A stretch of 42,379 nucleotides of DNA from Gordonia asplenii (GTDB lineage: Bacteria > Actinomycetota > Actinomycetes > Mycobacteriales > Mycobacteriaceae): contig NZ_JABBNB010000042.1 in the NCBI RefSeq assembly GCF_012933505.1, positions 1 to 42,379 of the forward strand, in the 5' to 3' direction. Every line of letters starts with the position of its first letter. Within the stretch, counting starts at the first letter, position 1. The notes below the pieces were generated by a model that saw nothing but the letters and a program-made list of their open reading frames with translations, had not been told where the DNA came from and searched no databases. Both the position numbers and the translations under genes were made by a program. This document shows, piece by piece, positions 15,539 to 24,007 of this stretch.

Positions 15539-16342
15539 ATGAGCAGCAACACTTCTCGCTCCTATGTCATCACCGGCGCGGCGTCGGGCATCGGCTTGGC
15601 ACTTGTCGAGCGGATTCTCGACCACCACCCCGGCGCGCATGTCACCGCCGTCGACGTCGCCGAGTGCCCCGACGCCCGCGCACACACCGTTCGGTGTGAC
15701 CTGTCCGATCTGGAGTCGATCGCGGCGGCCGAGCTACCCGTGTCCGTCGATGGATTGGCCAACGTCGCAGGCGTTCCCGGCACGGCACCCGCCCCCACCG
15801 TGCTCGCAGTCAACACCCTCGGAATGCGCGCCCTGACTCGGCGAGTACTCGACCGGATGACCGCCGGCGCCGCGATCGTGAACGTTGCATCGGTTGCGGC
15901 GCACCGCAATACGCTCCCCCATGACGACATCGTCGCGCTGCTCGCGGCCCGCACCGTCAGCGACATTCGAGCCTGGCTCACCCGTACCGGACTCGACGGT
16001 TCCGCCGCCTACGACACCTCCAAACGAGCGGTCGTCGACTGGACCGTCGCACTGTCGGCCGCGCTGCTACCGCGCGGAATTCGCGCCGTCTCCGTCAGTC
16101 CCGGCCCCACCGAAACCCCCATCCTGACCGACTTCGAACAATCGATGGGCGTCGACGCCATCGCACGGTCGGCCGCCACCGTCGGACGGCACGGCACCGC
16201 AGCCGAATCCGCCGCCGTCATCGACTTCTTGTTGTCACCGGGCGCGTCCTGGGTCAACGGCATCGACGTCCCCGTCGAAGGCGGACTTCTCGCGGTACGC
16301 GCCGCCGCAATCCCCGACCCTCTGGGAGAGGAACTCTCATGA
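15539..16342 (+). CDS. Short-chain dehydrogenase/reductase
   Basis: 267 residues. N-terminal TGAASGIG is the NAD(P)-binding loop; VDGLANVAGVPGT, NVASVAA with catalytic Ser, and Tyr158/Lys162 in YDTSK complete the active site. The short sequence between the Rossmann loop and NVAG, and the insertion before the YxxxK, resemble the 3-alpha-hydroxysteroid / coniferyl-alcohol dehydrogenase-like SDRs. It should oxidise a secondary or primary alcohol. Thirteen bp after the ALDH stop; its own stop overlaps the PPDK start (ATGA). The substrate is inferred to be the P450-derived alcohol. Confidence 0.9.
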   Translation: MSSNTSRSYVITGAASGIGLALVERILDHHPGAHVTAVDVAECPDARAHTVRCDLSDLESIAAAELPVSVDGLANVAGVPGTAPAPTVLAVNTLGMRALTRRVLDRMTAGAAIVNVASVAAHRNTLPHDDIVALLAARTVSDIRAWLTRTGLDGSAAYDTSKRAVVDWTVALSAALLPRGIRAVSVSPGPTETPILTDFEQSMGVDAIARSAATVGRHGTAAESAAVIDFLLSPGASWVNGIDVPVEGGLLAVRAAAIPDPLGEELS

Positions 16343-17823
16343 CACAATCCACCGTCGTCGCCCTCGACGGCACAGCACCAGCTGACCGAAACCTGCTGGG
16401 CGGCAAAGCCTACAGCATCAACCGGATGCGTTCCCTCGGCCTCCCGGTGCCGCCCGCCTTCGCGATCACCACCGGTGTCTGCAGCCAATTCCATTCCGCC
16501 GGAAGGCAATTGCCCGACGCCGTTTGGTCGCGTGTATTGGCGGAATTGCAAGTCCTGGAACACCAGACCGGCGCGACGTTCGGCGTGGGCCCGACGCCGC
16601 TACTCGTGTCGGTGCGCTCTGGGGCGGCGCAGAGCATGCCCGGAATGATGGACACCGTCCTGAATCTGGGCCTCACCGAGGCTCTCACCGACGAACTCGC
16701 CGTTGCGACAGGTGATCCCGCATGGGCACAGGACACTTGGCGGCGATTCTGCGCCGGCTACGGTGAGATCGTGCTGGGCGACCGGACCGCCGCGCCGCCT
16801 ACCGATCCCTACGACCAGCTGCGCGATGCGATCGGCGCGGTATTCGACTCGTGGACCAACGAGCGGGTGGCCGCCTACCGTCGTCGCCACAATCTCGGCG
16901 AGGGCGGCGGAACAGCGGTGACCGTGCAGGCCATGGTCTTCGGCAATCGCGACGACGAGTCGGGAACCGGCGTCGTGTTCAGTCGCGACCCCGCGACGGG
17001 CGCACCCGAGCTCTTCGGCGAATGGCTCAGCAAGGCGCAGGGCGAGGACGTCGTCTCCGGCGAGCGGACGCCGGAGACGATCGCCGAGTTCGAAAGCCAC
17101 GCACCGGATCTCTACCGCGACCTCACGCGGATCGCGACGACACTGGAACGCGAGCATCGCGACCTCGTGGACATCGAGTTCACCGTGGAGCGCGGCAGAC
17201 TGTATATGCTGCAATGTCGTTCGGGTAAGCGCTCGGCGCGCGCCGCGGTGCGTATCGCGGTCGACCTGACCCGCGAGGGACTGTTGACTCGCCGAGAGGC
17301 AGTCGAGCGCATTTCCGCGGAGCAGGTCCAGACGCTGGCTACCGAGAGCTCCGCCAGCACCAGTGCAACCGTGCTGGCATCTGGCGTCGGGGCGAGCCCG
17401 GGCGCCGCTGTCGGTGTCGTCTTCACCGACACCGATGAAGCTTGCGCCGCAGCCGCAGAGGGGGTCGGTGTCGTACTGGTGCGGCCATCGACCTCGCCGA
17501 TCGACGTGCCCGCCATGTTCGAATCGGTCGCAGTGGTGACCGAAGTCGGCGGCACGACATCGCACGCCGCCCTGGTCTGCCGCGAGATCGGCGTGCCGTG
17601 CGTCGTCGGGTGCGGCACGGGGCTCACCGAGAGCCTGGCCGGGCAGACAGTGACCGTCGACGGGTCCACAGGAACCGTCTACGCGGGCGATGCGCTGAGT
17701 TCGGCGTTGACTCGCGACGAGTACGTCGATGAATTGCTGTCGTACCTGCCCGATTCGGTACCGTCGGATCACCCGCTGGCCACACTGGCTGCGTCCGATC
17801 ATCTTCAGGAGGCCCAATCATGA
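16339..17823 (+). CDS. ppdK: Short pyruvate,phosphate dikinase-like protein
   Basis: 494 residues. N-terminal ATP-binding domain: GGKAYSINRMRSLGLPVPP, SVRSGAAQSMPGMMDTVLNL (nearly identical to classical PPDK) and MVFGNRDDESGTGVVFSRDP. The swivelling domain carries the phospho-His in TEVGGTTSHAALVCREIG (His409). It stops there, so the C-terminal PEP/pyruvate-binding barrel of the 870-residue enzymes is absent. A similarly short PpdK (about 490 residues) is annotated in Mycobacterium tuberculosis, so this is a lineage form rather than a fresh truncation. What accepts the phosphate is unknown. ATGA overlaps at both ends fix it inside the P450 operon, an odd place for central metabolism. Confidence 0.85.
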   Translation: MTQSTVVALDGTAPADRNLLGGKAYSINRMRSLGLPVPPAFAITTGVCSQFHSAGRQLPDAVWSRVLAELQVLEHQTGATFGVGPTPLLVSVRSGAAQSMPGMMDTVLNLGLTEALTDELAVATGDPAWAQDTWRRFCAGYGEIVLGDRTAAPPTDPYDQLRDAIGAVFDSWTNERVAAYRRRHNLGEGGGTAVTVQAMVFGNRDDESGTGVVFSRDPATGAPELFGEWLSKAQGEDVVSGERTPETIAEFESHAPDLYRDLTRIATTLEREHRDLVDIEFTVERGRLYMLQCRSGKRSARAAVRIAVDLTREGLLTRREAVERISAEQVQTLATESSASTSATVLASGVGASPGAAVGVVFTDTDEACAAAAEGVGVVLVRPSTSPIDVPAMFESVAVVTEVGGTTSHAALVCREIGVPCVVGCGTGLTESLAGQTVTVDGSTGTVYAGDALSSALTRDEYVDELLSYLPDSVPSDHPLATLAASDHLQEAQS

Positions 17824-18536
17824 CGCCCGACCACGCCTCCCAGGACACCCGCACCGTCGAGGGCATCGATGCCGCATACACCGCCGCCGGACTCCTCGAC
17901 AAGGCTTCGACGCCGACGAAGCGTGCCAACAAGCGCGGCGAGCAGACCCACGACAAGCTGGTCAAGGCTGCCGTCGACTGCTTCACCGAGTACGGCTACA
18001 CCCGTACCCGCATCTCCGACATCACTCACCGCGCGAACACCGCACAGGGCAACTTCTACCGGCATTTCACCGGGCTCGATGACATCTTCCTCGCCGCGCT
18101 ACGGCCCTCACTGCAAGAGTTGGCGAGCGCGCGCCTGCGCCCCGACCACGCTCACGGCGAGCTGGAATCGCTGATCGAGGTGAACACCACCTACCTGCAG
18201 GCATATGCGCGCAGCCGACACATGTTGCGGCTACTGCGCGAGGCGGCCGCCGCCAGCGAGAACAAGGGCTTCCAGCAGCTATGGCTCAACCTGCGCGGCG
18301 ACTTCGTGCGGCGCACCGAGCATTGGCTCGATCGGCTGGAGGCGCAGGGCGTCATCGAACCGTGTAACCACAACCTGATCGCCGAAACGCTGGGATGCGC
18401 CACCGAGCAGATGGCCTACATCCACGTCGGCCTGCCGACGAGCACCCCGCGGCGCGAGCGACTCGAGGAGCTGGGCACCGCATTGGGCGAATTGTGGTAC
18501 CGCGCTTTGCCGTTGAAGACGGAGCCCAGCTCATGA
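17820..18536 (+). CDS. TetR family transcriptional regulator
   Basis: 238 residues; a 35-residue hydrophilic N-terminal extension precedes the helix-turn-helix (about 40-87: RGEQTHDKLVKAAVDCFTEYG ... ISDITHRANTAQGNFYRHF). The C-terminal region is a typical helical ligand pocket. Overlaps PPDK by ATGA and the reductase by ATGA, so a regulator is embedded mid-operon between enzymes, implying feedback on the whole P450 operon. Its operator may be the 19-bp palindrome at 12736-12754 (inference). Confidence 0.9.
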   Translation: MTPDHASQDTRTVEGIDAAYTAAGLLDKASTPTKRANKRGEQTHDKLVKAAVDCFTEYGYTRTRISDITHRANTAQGNFYRHFTGLDDIFLAALRPSLQELASARLRPDHAHGELESLIEVNTTYLQAYARSRHMLRLLREAAAASENKGFQQLWLNLRGDFVRRTEHWLDRLEAQGVIEPCNHNLIAETLGCATEQMAYIHVGLPTSTPRRERLEELGTALGELWYRALPLKTEPSS

Positions 18537-19564
18537 CGGTAACCACTCGCGTACGCACACTCGGCGTCGACGCCGTGGTCACCGGGGTCGACGACGAGAC
18601 GTCCGATGCCCGGACAATTCGGCTCGCGTTTCCCGACGGCGTCTCCTACCTGCCCGGTCAGTTCGTCACGATCCGGATACCCAGTGAGCTGACCGGATCC
18701 GTCGCGCGTAGCTATTCGCTGGCGACCGCGCCCGGCGTCGACGCCGAACCGGCCATCGTCGTGAAAAGAACTGTCGACGGCTACGGCTCGAACTGGTTGT
18801 GCGACAATGCTTCCGCCGGCCTGACCGTGCACCTCATCCCACCCGCGGGAACGTTCACTCCGCGTTCGTGGGATCGCCCCCTCCACCTGTTCGCCGCCGG
18901 AAGCGGCATCACCCCGGTCATGTCGATCCTGCGGTCGGCGCTCGCGGAGCACTCCTGCGAAGTCTCGCTGTTCTACGCCAACCGCGACGCCGCGTCGACG
19001 ATCTTCGCCACGGCGCTCGACGAACTCGTCGCGCGATACCGAGGCCGGCTGACCGTACATCACTGGCTGGAGTCGGAGCGCGGACTGCCCACCGCCGACG
19101 CCGTCGCCGCCGACTGCTCGGCATCCACCGACGGCCCGGCATTCGTTTGCGGCCCAGCGCCTTTCATGGATCTCATCGAGCTCGGGCTACGCGCGGCCGG
19201 GGTTCCGCACGACGATATTCATGTCGAACGGTACGTGTCGCTGACCGGCGACCCGTTCACGGTGGCCGCCGTCGACGACACCGCTTCCGACACTTGCGAA
19301 CTCACTGTCTCCATCGATGGGGCGAGCCACCTCGTACCATGCGGACCGTCGACGACACTGCTTGACGCCATGCTCACCCACGACGTCGACGCACCCTACT
19401 CGTGCCGCGAGGGAGACTGCGGATCTTGTGTGGCACTGCTGATTTCCGGCGAAGTGGATCGGGGAACGGGTATCGCGCTAGAGGCCGAGGACATCGCCGA
19501 CGGATACCTGCTGACGTGTCAGTCGAAGCCGATCGGCGGACCAGTGGAAATCGAGTTCGACTGA
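18533..19564 (+). CDS. Flavin/2Fe-2S oxygenase reductase (KshB/PaaE type)
   Basis: 343 residues in the order FAD domain (YLPGQFVTIRIP, RSYSLATAP), NAD domain (FAAGSGITPVMSIL, FVCGPAPFMDL), C-terminal plant-type [2Fe-2S] domain with Cys291, Cys296, Cys299 and Cys329 (spacing 4-2-29, the same as in PaaE downstream). Such proteins pass electrons from NAD(P)H to an oxygenase. The start at 18533 overlaps the TetR stop. As the last gene of the P450 operon, it probably feeds the P450, which would be an unusual pairing because bacterial P450s normally use a separate ferredoxin; alternatively it serves an oxygenase elsewhere. Confidence 0.9.
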   Translation: MTVTTRVRTLGVDAVVTGVDDETSDARTIRLAFPDGVSYLPGQFVTIRIPSELTGSVARSYSLATAPGVDAEPAIVVKRTVDGYGSNWLCDNASAGLTVHLIPPAGTFTPRSWDRPLHLFAAGSGITPVMSILRSALAEHSCEVSLFYANRDAASTIFATALDELVARYRGRLTVHHWLESERGLPTADAVAADCSASTDGPAFVCGPAPFMDLIELGLRAAGVPHDDIHVERYVSLTGDPFTVAAVDDTASDTCELTVSIDGASHLVPCGPSTTLLDAMLTHDVDAPYSCREGDCGSCVALLISGEVDRGTGIALEAEDIADGYLLTCQSKPIGGPVEIEFD

Positions 19565-19761
19565 GGAACGAATTGCCGGGCATCGTCGCTACCCGCAGCC
19601 ACCAGTCACCGACCGCTACCGAGTTGCGTTGCCCTTGCCCGTCATCCTCACCGTGACGCGAGTCACCCACCACGACGAAACACTCACAGGATCCGTCCAG
19701 CGTCGCGGCAGAGCGGGGTCAGACTCGGGCCATAGATTCATTCTCGTAAGAAGGAAACAGC

Positions 19762-19797
19762 GGAACACCAAGAGCAACAACCTAATTCAGGTGTTCC
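19762..19797 (+). promoter_or_regulatory. Leader inverted repeat upstream of small Arg-rich gene
   Basis: GGAACACC (19762-19769) and GGTGTTCC (19790-19797) form perfect 8-bp arms around a 20-base loop, ending 11 bases before the AGGAGA ribosome-binding site. In the transcript this can form a hairpin next to the translation start, or it may be a DNA operator. A comparable arrangement precedes the second small Arg-rich gene at 39528. Confidence 0.5.
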
Positions 19798-19820
19798 ACC
19801 GATCACATAGGAGAATGAAC

Positions 19821-19922
19821 ATGCCGCAGCGTCCCCAGGTCACCCCGCAGCCCAACAACCGCCGGCCGCGCCAGCGTCGGCGCGTATGGGATGCCCGTCG
19901 TCGTCAGTGGATCTGGCAGTAG
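19821..19922 (+). CDS. Small arginine-rich protein (33 aa)
   Basis: 33 residues, MPQRPQVTPQPNNRRPRQRR onwards, ending ARRRQWIWQ; ten Arg and three Trp. AGGAGA at 19809-19814 lies six bases before the ATG at 19821 (another in-frame ATG at 19815 abuts the ribosome-binding site). A strong hairpin terminator follows at 19950. A good ribosome-binding site, leader hairpin and dedicated terminator support a real, independently expressed gene. Highly basic and without a membrane segment: nucleic-acid or ribosome association is conceivable but not shown. Family not recognised. Compare the gene at 39528. Confidence 0.6.
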   Translation: MPQRPQVTPQPNNRRPRQRRRVWDARRRQWIWQ

Positions 19923-19949
19923 ACCTTAGGGCACACCGCCCTGGCCGAA

Positions 19950-19990
19950 CGACCGCCCCGCGTCTCCCCTCCCCGGACGCGGGGCGGTCG
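19950..19990 (+). terminator. Strong hairpin terminator, small gene / paaI convergence
   Basis: Perfect 15-bp arms (CGACCGCCCCGCGTC and its complement) around an 11-base pyrimidine-rich loop, without a T-run, as is usual for actinobacterial terminators. It lies 28 bp after the small Arg-rich gene and 17 bp from the end of paaI on the other strand, so it can serve both directions. Confidence 0.8.
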
Positions 19991-20006
19991 CTTGTGCCGG
20001 TCCTCG

Positions 20007-20408
20007 CTACTTCCGCGCGATCGTCCGGCTGTCACCGCGGAATTCGGCAACTACCTGCTCGCCGACCGAGACGGTGATGTCATACAACCCCGTACGTCCG
20101 ATACGTTGCCGCTCAACGGCTTCGGCGACCAGTAGATCTCCCTCATGTGTGGGCCGCAGGAAGCGGATGTCCGCTCGCGCGGCGACCGCTGAGTCGTCGT
20201 GACTGTTGCAGGCGAGCGCGAAGGTCGTGTCGGCGACGATGAACACATAGCCACCGTGGGTCATCCCGTAGCCGTTGAGCATCTCCTCGGTCACCCGCAT
20301 CGTCGTCTTCGCTCGGCCGGGACCGAGTTCGATCAACTCGATCCCCAGCGCGCGAGACGCCTTGTCGCCGGCGAACATCTCGCGCGCGATGGGAAAGTCG
20401 CCGGTCAC
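20007..20408 (-). CDS. paaI: PaaI-type hydroxyphenylacetyl-CoA thioesterase
   Basis: 133 residues of the hot-dog fold with the PaaI signature NGYGMTHGGYVFIVADTTFALACN, where the Asp and the HGG loop form the active site, and DIRFLRPTHEGDLL. PaaI hydrolyses dead-end (hydroxylated) phenylacetyl-CoA intermediates, releasing CoA when the ring-opening pathway stalls. The GTG start at 20408 overlaps the paaZ stop (GTGA), so it is translationally coupled to paaZ. Last gene of the minus-strand paa unit. Confidence 0.92.
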   Translation of the reverse strand: MTGDFPIAREMFAGDKASRALGIELIELGPGRAKTTMRVTEEMLNGYGMTHGGYVFIVADTTFALACNSHDDSAVAARADIRFLRPTHEGDLLVAEAVERQRIGRTGLYDITVSVGEQVVAEFRGDSRTIARK

Positions 20409-22432
20409 TTCGCGACCAGGGTCAGCACATCGTAGGTAGCCACGGGATCGTCGTTCTGGTTGGTCACCACCGCGTCCCAGCGAACCTCGCCGTAATCGGC
20501 GGATGCGCGCGGGGTGATCTGCTTCGCCGTCAATGTCACCGTGAGGCTGTCGTCGGCCTTCACCGGAGTCAGGAACCGCAGATTGTCGACGCCGAAGTTG
20601 GCCAGCACCGGGCCCGGCGCGGGATCGACGAACAGCCCCGCCGCCAGCGACACCACCAGGTACCCGTGCGCGACGATACCGCCGAACAGCGGATTCGCCG
20701 CTGCCGCAACGGGATCGGTGTGCGCATAGAAGGTGTCTCCGGTGAACTCGGCGAAGTGCCCGATGTCGGCGAGGGTGACCTGGCGCGGCCCGCCGACAAT
20801 CGTGTCACCGATCACCAACTGCGACAGATCCTTTCGGAACGGATGCACATCCGAGACGATCCGATCCGCGCCGCTCACCCACTTACCGCCCATCGCGGTC
20901 AGCACATTCGGCGTGCCCTGCACCGCGGTCCGTTGCATGTGATGCAGCACCCCGCGCATGCCACCGAGCTCCTCGCCGCCGCCGGCACGGCCCGGTCCAC
21001 CGTGAACGAGGACTGGCAGCGGTGAACCATGCCCGGTCGATTCCCGCGCATCTTCACTGTTGAGTACCAACAGCCGCCCGTGGAACGGCGCGAGACCCCG
21101 AATAAGCTGCGCGGCAAGAGAATCATCCGCCGTGACGATGGACGCGACAAGACTTCCCTGGCCGCGTGCGGCCAGGGATACCGCCTCGGCGTCGTCGTCG
21201 TAGCCGATCACCGTTGCGACCGGACCGAACGCCTCGATGTCGTGGATCTCGGCGGCGGACTTGTCGATGGCGCGCAACAGGATCGGTGAGAGGAACGCAC
21301 CGTTGGCGGTATCGGCACCGACGACGTCGACGTCGTCCGGATCACCGAACACGATATCGGCCGACTTCGTCAGTCCCCGAAGCGATCTCAGCACTTCGTC
21401 GCGCTGCTCGATGCTGGCCAGCGGCCCCATCGTCACGCCGTCGGCTACGGGGTCCCCGACGACGACCTTGCCGAGGCGTTCCGACGCCGCGGTGAGCACG
21501 TCGTCGACGAGCGCGGCCGGCACCAACGCACGGCGGATCGCGGTGCATTTCTGCCCCGCTTTGACGGTCATCTCGGTGACGAGCTGCTTGACATACAAGT
21601 CGAATTCGGGTTGATCGGCAGTCACGTCCGAGCCGAGGATCGACGAATTGAGCGAGTCCGCCTCGGCGGTGAAATGCACTCCGGCAGAAACGATCTGCGG
21701 ATGCGCACGCAACATCGCGGCGGTATCGGCCGATCCGGTGAACGCCACCGAGTCCTGTCCGCCGAGATGATCGAGCAGATCTCGCGCACTGCCGCACAAC
21801 AATTGGACCGATCCCTGGGGCAACAGCCCGGATTCGATGATGCGACGGAACACCAGCTCGGTGAGATACGCTGTGGCACTTGCCGGTTTGACGATCGACG
21901 GCACGCCGGCGATGAACGCGGGCGCGAGCTTCTCCAAGAAGCCCCATACCGGGAAGTTGAACGCGTTGATCTGCACCGCGACGCCCTGGCGGGAGGTGTA
22001 GATGTGCTGGCCGAGGAATGTCCCCTTCTTGCCCAGCCGCTCCACCTCGCCGTCCAGAATCACGGTGTCATTGGGCAATTCGCGGCGCGCCTTGCTCGCG
22101 TAGCTGAGAATCGTGCCGAAGCCGCCGTCGATGTCGACGCCGGTGTCGCGGGTGGTCGCGCCGGTGTGCCGGGACATCTCGTAGAACTCGTCCTTGCCCG
22201 CCATCAGCGTCAGGCCGAGCTGCTTGAGGAGCCCGGCACGCTCGTGGAAGGTGAGCGCCGCCAGTGCGGGCCCGCCCACCGTACGGCCGTAGTCGACCAT
22301 TGCCCCGAGGTCGAGACCGGTCGACGAGATCCGCGCGATCTCTGAGGAGTCCACGGCGCTGCGCAGTACGGCGCCGTCGTCGTCTGCGGCGAACCATCGC
22401 CCTTGCGCGTAGCTCTCCAACATTCTGGTCAC
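20405..22432 (-). CDS. paaZ: PaaZ: oxepin-CoA hydrolase / semialdehyde dehydrogenase
   Basis: About 675 residues with two domains. The N-terminal 520 are an aldehyde dehydrogenase (NAFNFPVWGFLEKLAP, VAFTGSADTAA, nucleophile Cys in KAGQKCTAIRR, EAFGPVATV); the C-terminal 140 are a MaoC-like (R)-hydratase domain (IGHFAEFTGDTFYAHTDP) that opens the oxepin ring. Together they turn oxepin-CoA into 3-oxo-5,6-dehydrosuberyl-CoA. I chose the GTG at 22432 because GGAG lies five bases upstream; an upstream GTG at 22447 falls inside the operator, and an ATG at 22423 is a third option. Full length for the family. Confidence 0.93.
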   Translation of the reverse strand: MTRMLESYAQGRWFAADDDGAVLRSAVDSSEIARISSTGLDLGAMVDYGRTVGGPALAALTFHERAGLLKQLGLTLMAGKDEFYEMSRHTGATTRDTGVDIDGGFGTILSYASKARRELPNDTVILDGEVERLGKKGTFLGQHIYTSRQGVAVQINAFNFPVWGFLEKLAPAFIAGVPSIVKPASATAYLTELVFRRIIESGLLPQGSVQLLCGSARDLLDHLGGQDSVAFTGSADTAAMLRAHPQIVSAGVHFTAEADSLNSSILGSDVTADQPEFDLYVKQLVTEMTVKAGQKCTAIRRALVPAALVDDVLTAASERLGKVVVGDPVADGVTMGPLASIEQRDEVLRSLRGLTKSADIVFGDPDDVDVVGADTANGAFLSPILLRAIDKSAAEIHDIEAFGPVATVIGYDDDAEAVSLAARGQGSLVASIVTADDSLAAQLIRGLAPFHGRLLVLNSEDARESTGHGSPLPVLVHGGPGRAGGGEELGGMRGVLHHMQRTAVQGTPNVLTAMGGKWVSGADRIVSDVHPFRKDLSQLVIGDTIVGGPRQVTLADIGHFAEFTGDTFYAHTDPVAAAANPLFGGIVAHGYLVVSLAAGLFVDPAPGPVLANFGVDNLRFLTPVKADDSLTVTLTAKQITPRASADYGEVRWDAVVTNQNDDPVATYDVLTLVAK

Positions 22433-22445
22433 ATCTACTCCATCC

Positions 22446-22463
22446 ACCGTACGTTCGGTCGGT
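22446..22463. promoter_or_regulatory. Putative PaaR-type operator, paaZI promoter
   Basis: On the minus strand it reads ACCGACCGAACGTACGGT, 13 bp ahead of the paaZ GTG. On the plus strand the first 14 bases, ACCGTACGTTCGGT, fit ACCG-N2-CG-N2-CGGT, which matches the core I recall for PaaR of corynebacteria. It shares AATTACCGACCGAA with the site before paaA. Confidence 0.65.
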
Positions 22464-22508
22464 AATTACCTTCCGCGCGGTGGACGGATATGTCAAGGGC
22501 GAGTGACG

Positions 22509-23123
22509 TCAGCGGTCGACGCGCAGCCCGTCGAAAGCCATCATCACCAGAGCGTCGCCGAGTTCCGCGCTCGACGACGCGAGGCGCGGTTTATACCACT
22601 CGATGATCGAATTGACGGTGCCGAAGAGCAGCCGCGCGACCAGCGTGGGATCGGCATCGGGCCGCAGATCGCCCTCGTCCATCGCCTCGGCGACGAGGCC
22701 GCTGACCACCTCGTCGAACTCTCGCCGACGAACAAGCGCTTTGCGTTCGACGGCGCTGTTCCCCCGGACCCGCAGCAATAGGGTGACGTAGGGCAACTCC
22801 GCAACCAGAATGTCCACACTGCGTCTGACCAGGAATTCTAGGCGCTCGATCGCCCGCCCTTGGGTCGCATCCTCCTCCACCGTCGCGGCGAACAGAGCAT
22901 TGAGCGCGCGGTTGAGTGCGAGCTCCAACAGCTCTTGCTTGCCCGACACGTGGTGATAGATCGACGACTTGCTCAGCCCCAGCCGGTCGGCGAGGACGTC
23001 CATGCTGGTTCCGTCGTAGCCCTTGTCGTTGAAGACCTTGACGGCGACTGCCAGCAGCGAGTCGAGGTCGTAGCCGGGGCGGCCCGGACGTCCGGTGCGG
23101 CGCGGTACTGGCGTGGTGGTCAT
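22509..23123 (-). CDS. TetR regulator of the paa genes (PaaR-like)
   Basis: 204 residues; helix-turn-helix at about 18-65 (GYDLDSLLAVAVKVFNDKGYDGTSMDVLADRLGLSKSSIYHHVSGK), then a helical effector domain ending ELGDALVMMAFDGLRVDR. It lies between the paaZI and paaFHG units. An ACCGACC-type palindrome falls in its divergent promoter with paaF and two similar ones precede paaZ and paaA, which fits a single repressor relieved by phenylacetyl-CoA, as for PaaR in other actinobacteria (family knowledge; identity here is inference). Same strand as paaZ with a 76-bp gap. Confidence 0.85.
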   Translation of the reverse strand: MTTTPVPRRTGRPGRPGYDLDSLLAVAVKVFNDKGYDGTSMDVLADRLGLSKSSIYHHVSGKQELLELALNRALNALFAATVEEDATQGRAIERLEFLVRRSVDILVAELPYVTLLLRVRGNSAVERKALVRRREFDEVVSGLVAEAMDEGDLRPDADPTLVARLLFGTVNSIIEWYKPRLASSSAELGDALVMMAFDGLRVDR

Positions 23124-23204
23124 CGATCCATCTTGTCACCGGCATCCCCGTTACGAACCTCCGCCATCGAAAAACTTCGGCCGAATATCTACGGAACTGT
23201 TGCC

Positions 23205-23224
23205 AACCGACCAAAGGGTCGGTT
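23205..23224. promoter_or_regulatory. Putative PaaR-type operator, TetR/paaF divergent promoter
   Basis: AACCGACC-AAAG-GGTCGGTT, perfect 8-bp arms, 81 bp from the TetR ATG and 40 bp before the paaF ATG. It is the most symmetric of the three related sites and sits where it can give autoregulation plus control of paaFHG. Confidence 0.75.
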
Positions 23225-23263
23225 ATTAATGGATGAGCCCACCCGACACACCGAAGGCCACCG

Positions 23264-24007
23264 ATGACCTCTTCCGTCGCCACCTACGCACATATCGACC
23301 TCGTCGATGCCGACGACCGTTACCTCGTGACCCTGCGCCGCCCCGCGCAGCGCAATGCGATCAGCGGCGAGATGATCGCCGAACTCCACGACGCCTGCGC
23401 CGTCATGGAGCGCACGCCCAAGCCGGTTCTGCTGACCGGACAGGGCCAGCATTTCGCCGGCGGCGCCGACATCGCCCAACTCCGCGAGCGGACGCGCGAC
23501 GATGCACTCGCCGGTATCAACCGCAATCTCTTCGACCGGATCGCCGCGCTGCCGTTACCGACGGTGGCGGCGGTTCCCGGCTACGCACTCGGCGGCGGAG
23601 CCGAGCTCGCCTACGCCTGCGACATCCGGATCGCCTCGCCGACAACGGTATTCGGCAATCCGGAACCGGGTCTCGGCATCCTCGCCGCGGCGGGCGCGAG
23701 CTATCGGTTGCCCAGCCTGGTCGGCATGTCGGTCGCCAAACAAGTGCTGCTCGGCGGCGCCACGCTCGACGCCGACACCGCCCTGCGGCACGGATTGGTC
23801 CAGGAGATCGCCGACGATCCGGTGGCGGCAGCCAACCGGATCATCGACCGCATCGTGCGCCAGTCCGCGCTCGCGCTGCGCTTCACCAAGAAGATCGTCG
23901 ACGCCCCGGGCGATCAACCGTGGGTCAACGACATCGCTCAAGCCGTATTGTTCGAGCACACCGACAAGGCCGAACGCATGACCGCATTCCTGGAGAGGAA
24001 GAAATGA
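23264..24007 (+). CDS. paaF: PaaF-like enoyl-CoA hydratase
   Basis: 247 residues, crotonase fold: oxyanion-hole QHFAGGADIAQL and GYALGGGAE, with the two hydratase glutamates Glu114 and Glu134 (GNPEPGLGIL) 20 residues apart, as in true hydratases. In the paa route PaaF hydrates 2,3-dehydroadipyl-CoA to 3-hydroxyadipyl-CoA. The TGA overlaps the ATG of paaH. The promoter carries an ACCGACC-type palindrome. The two catalytic glutamates separate it from the second crotonase in this operon (paaG). Confidence 0.88.
   Translation: MTSSVATYAHIDLVDADDRYLVTLRRPAQRNAISGEMIAELHDACAVMERTPKPVLLTGQGQHFAGGADIAQLRERTRDDALAGINRNLFDRIAALPLPTVAAVPGYALGGGAELAYACDIRIASPTTVFGNPEPGLGILAAAGASYRLPSLVGMSVAKQVLLGGATLDADTALRHGLVQEIADDPVAAANRIIDRIVRQSALALRFTKKIVDAPGDQPWVNDIAQAVLFEHTDKAERMTAFLERKK

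Noticed and set aside
23233..24003. Extended paaH open frame
   Set aside because: Arg/Pro-rich translation is typical of the shifted frame over paaF; paaH starts at the ATGA overlap at 24004.
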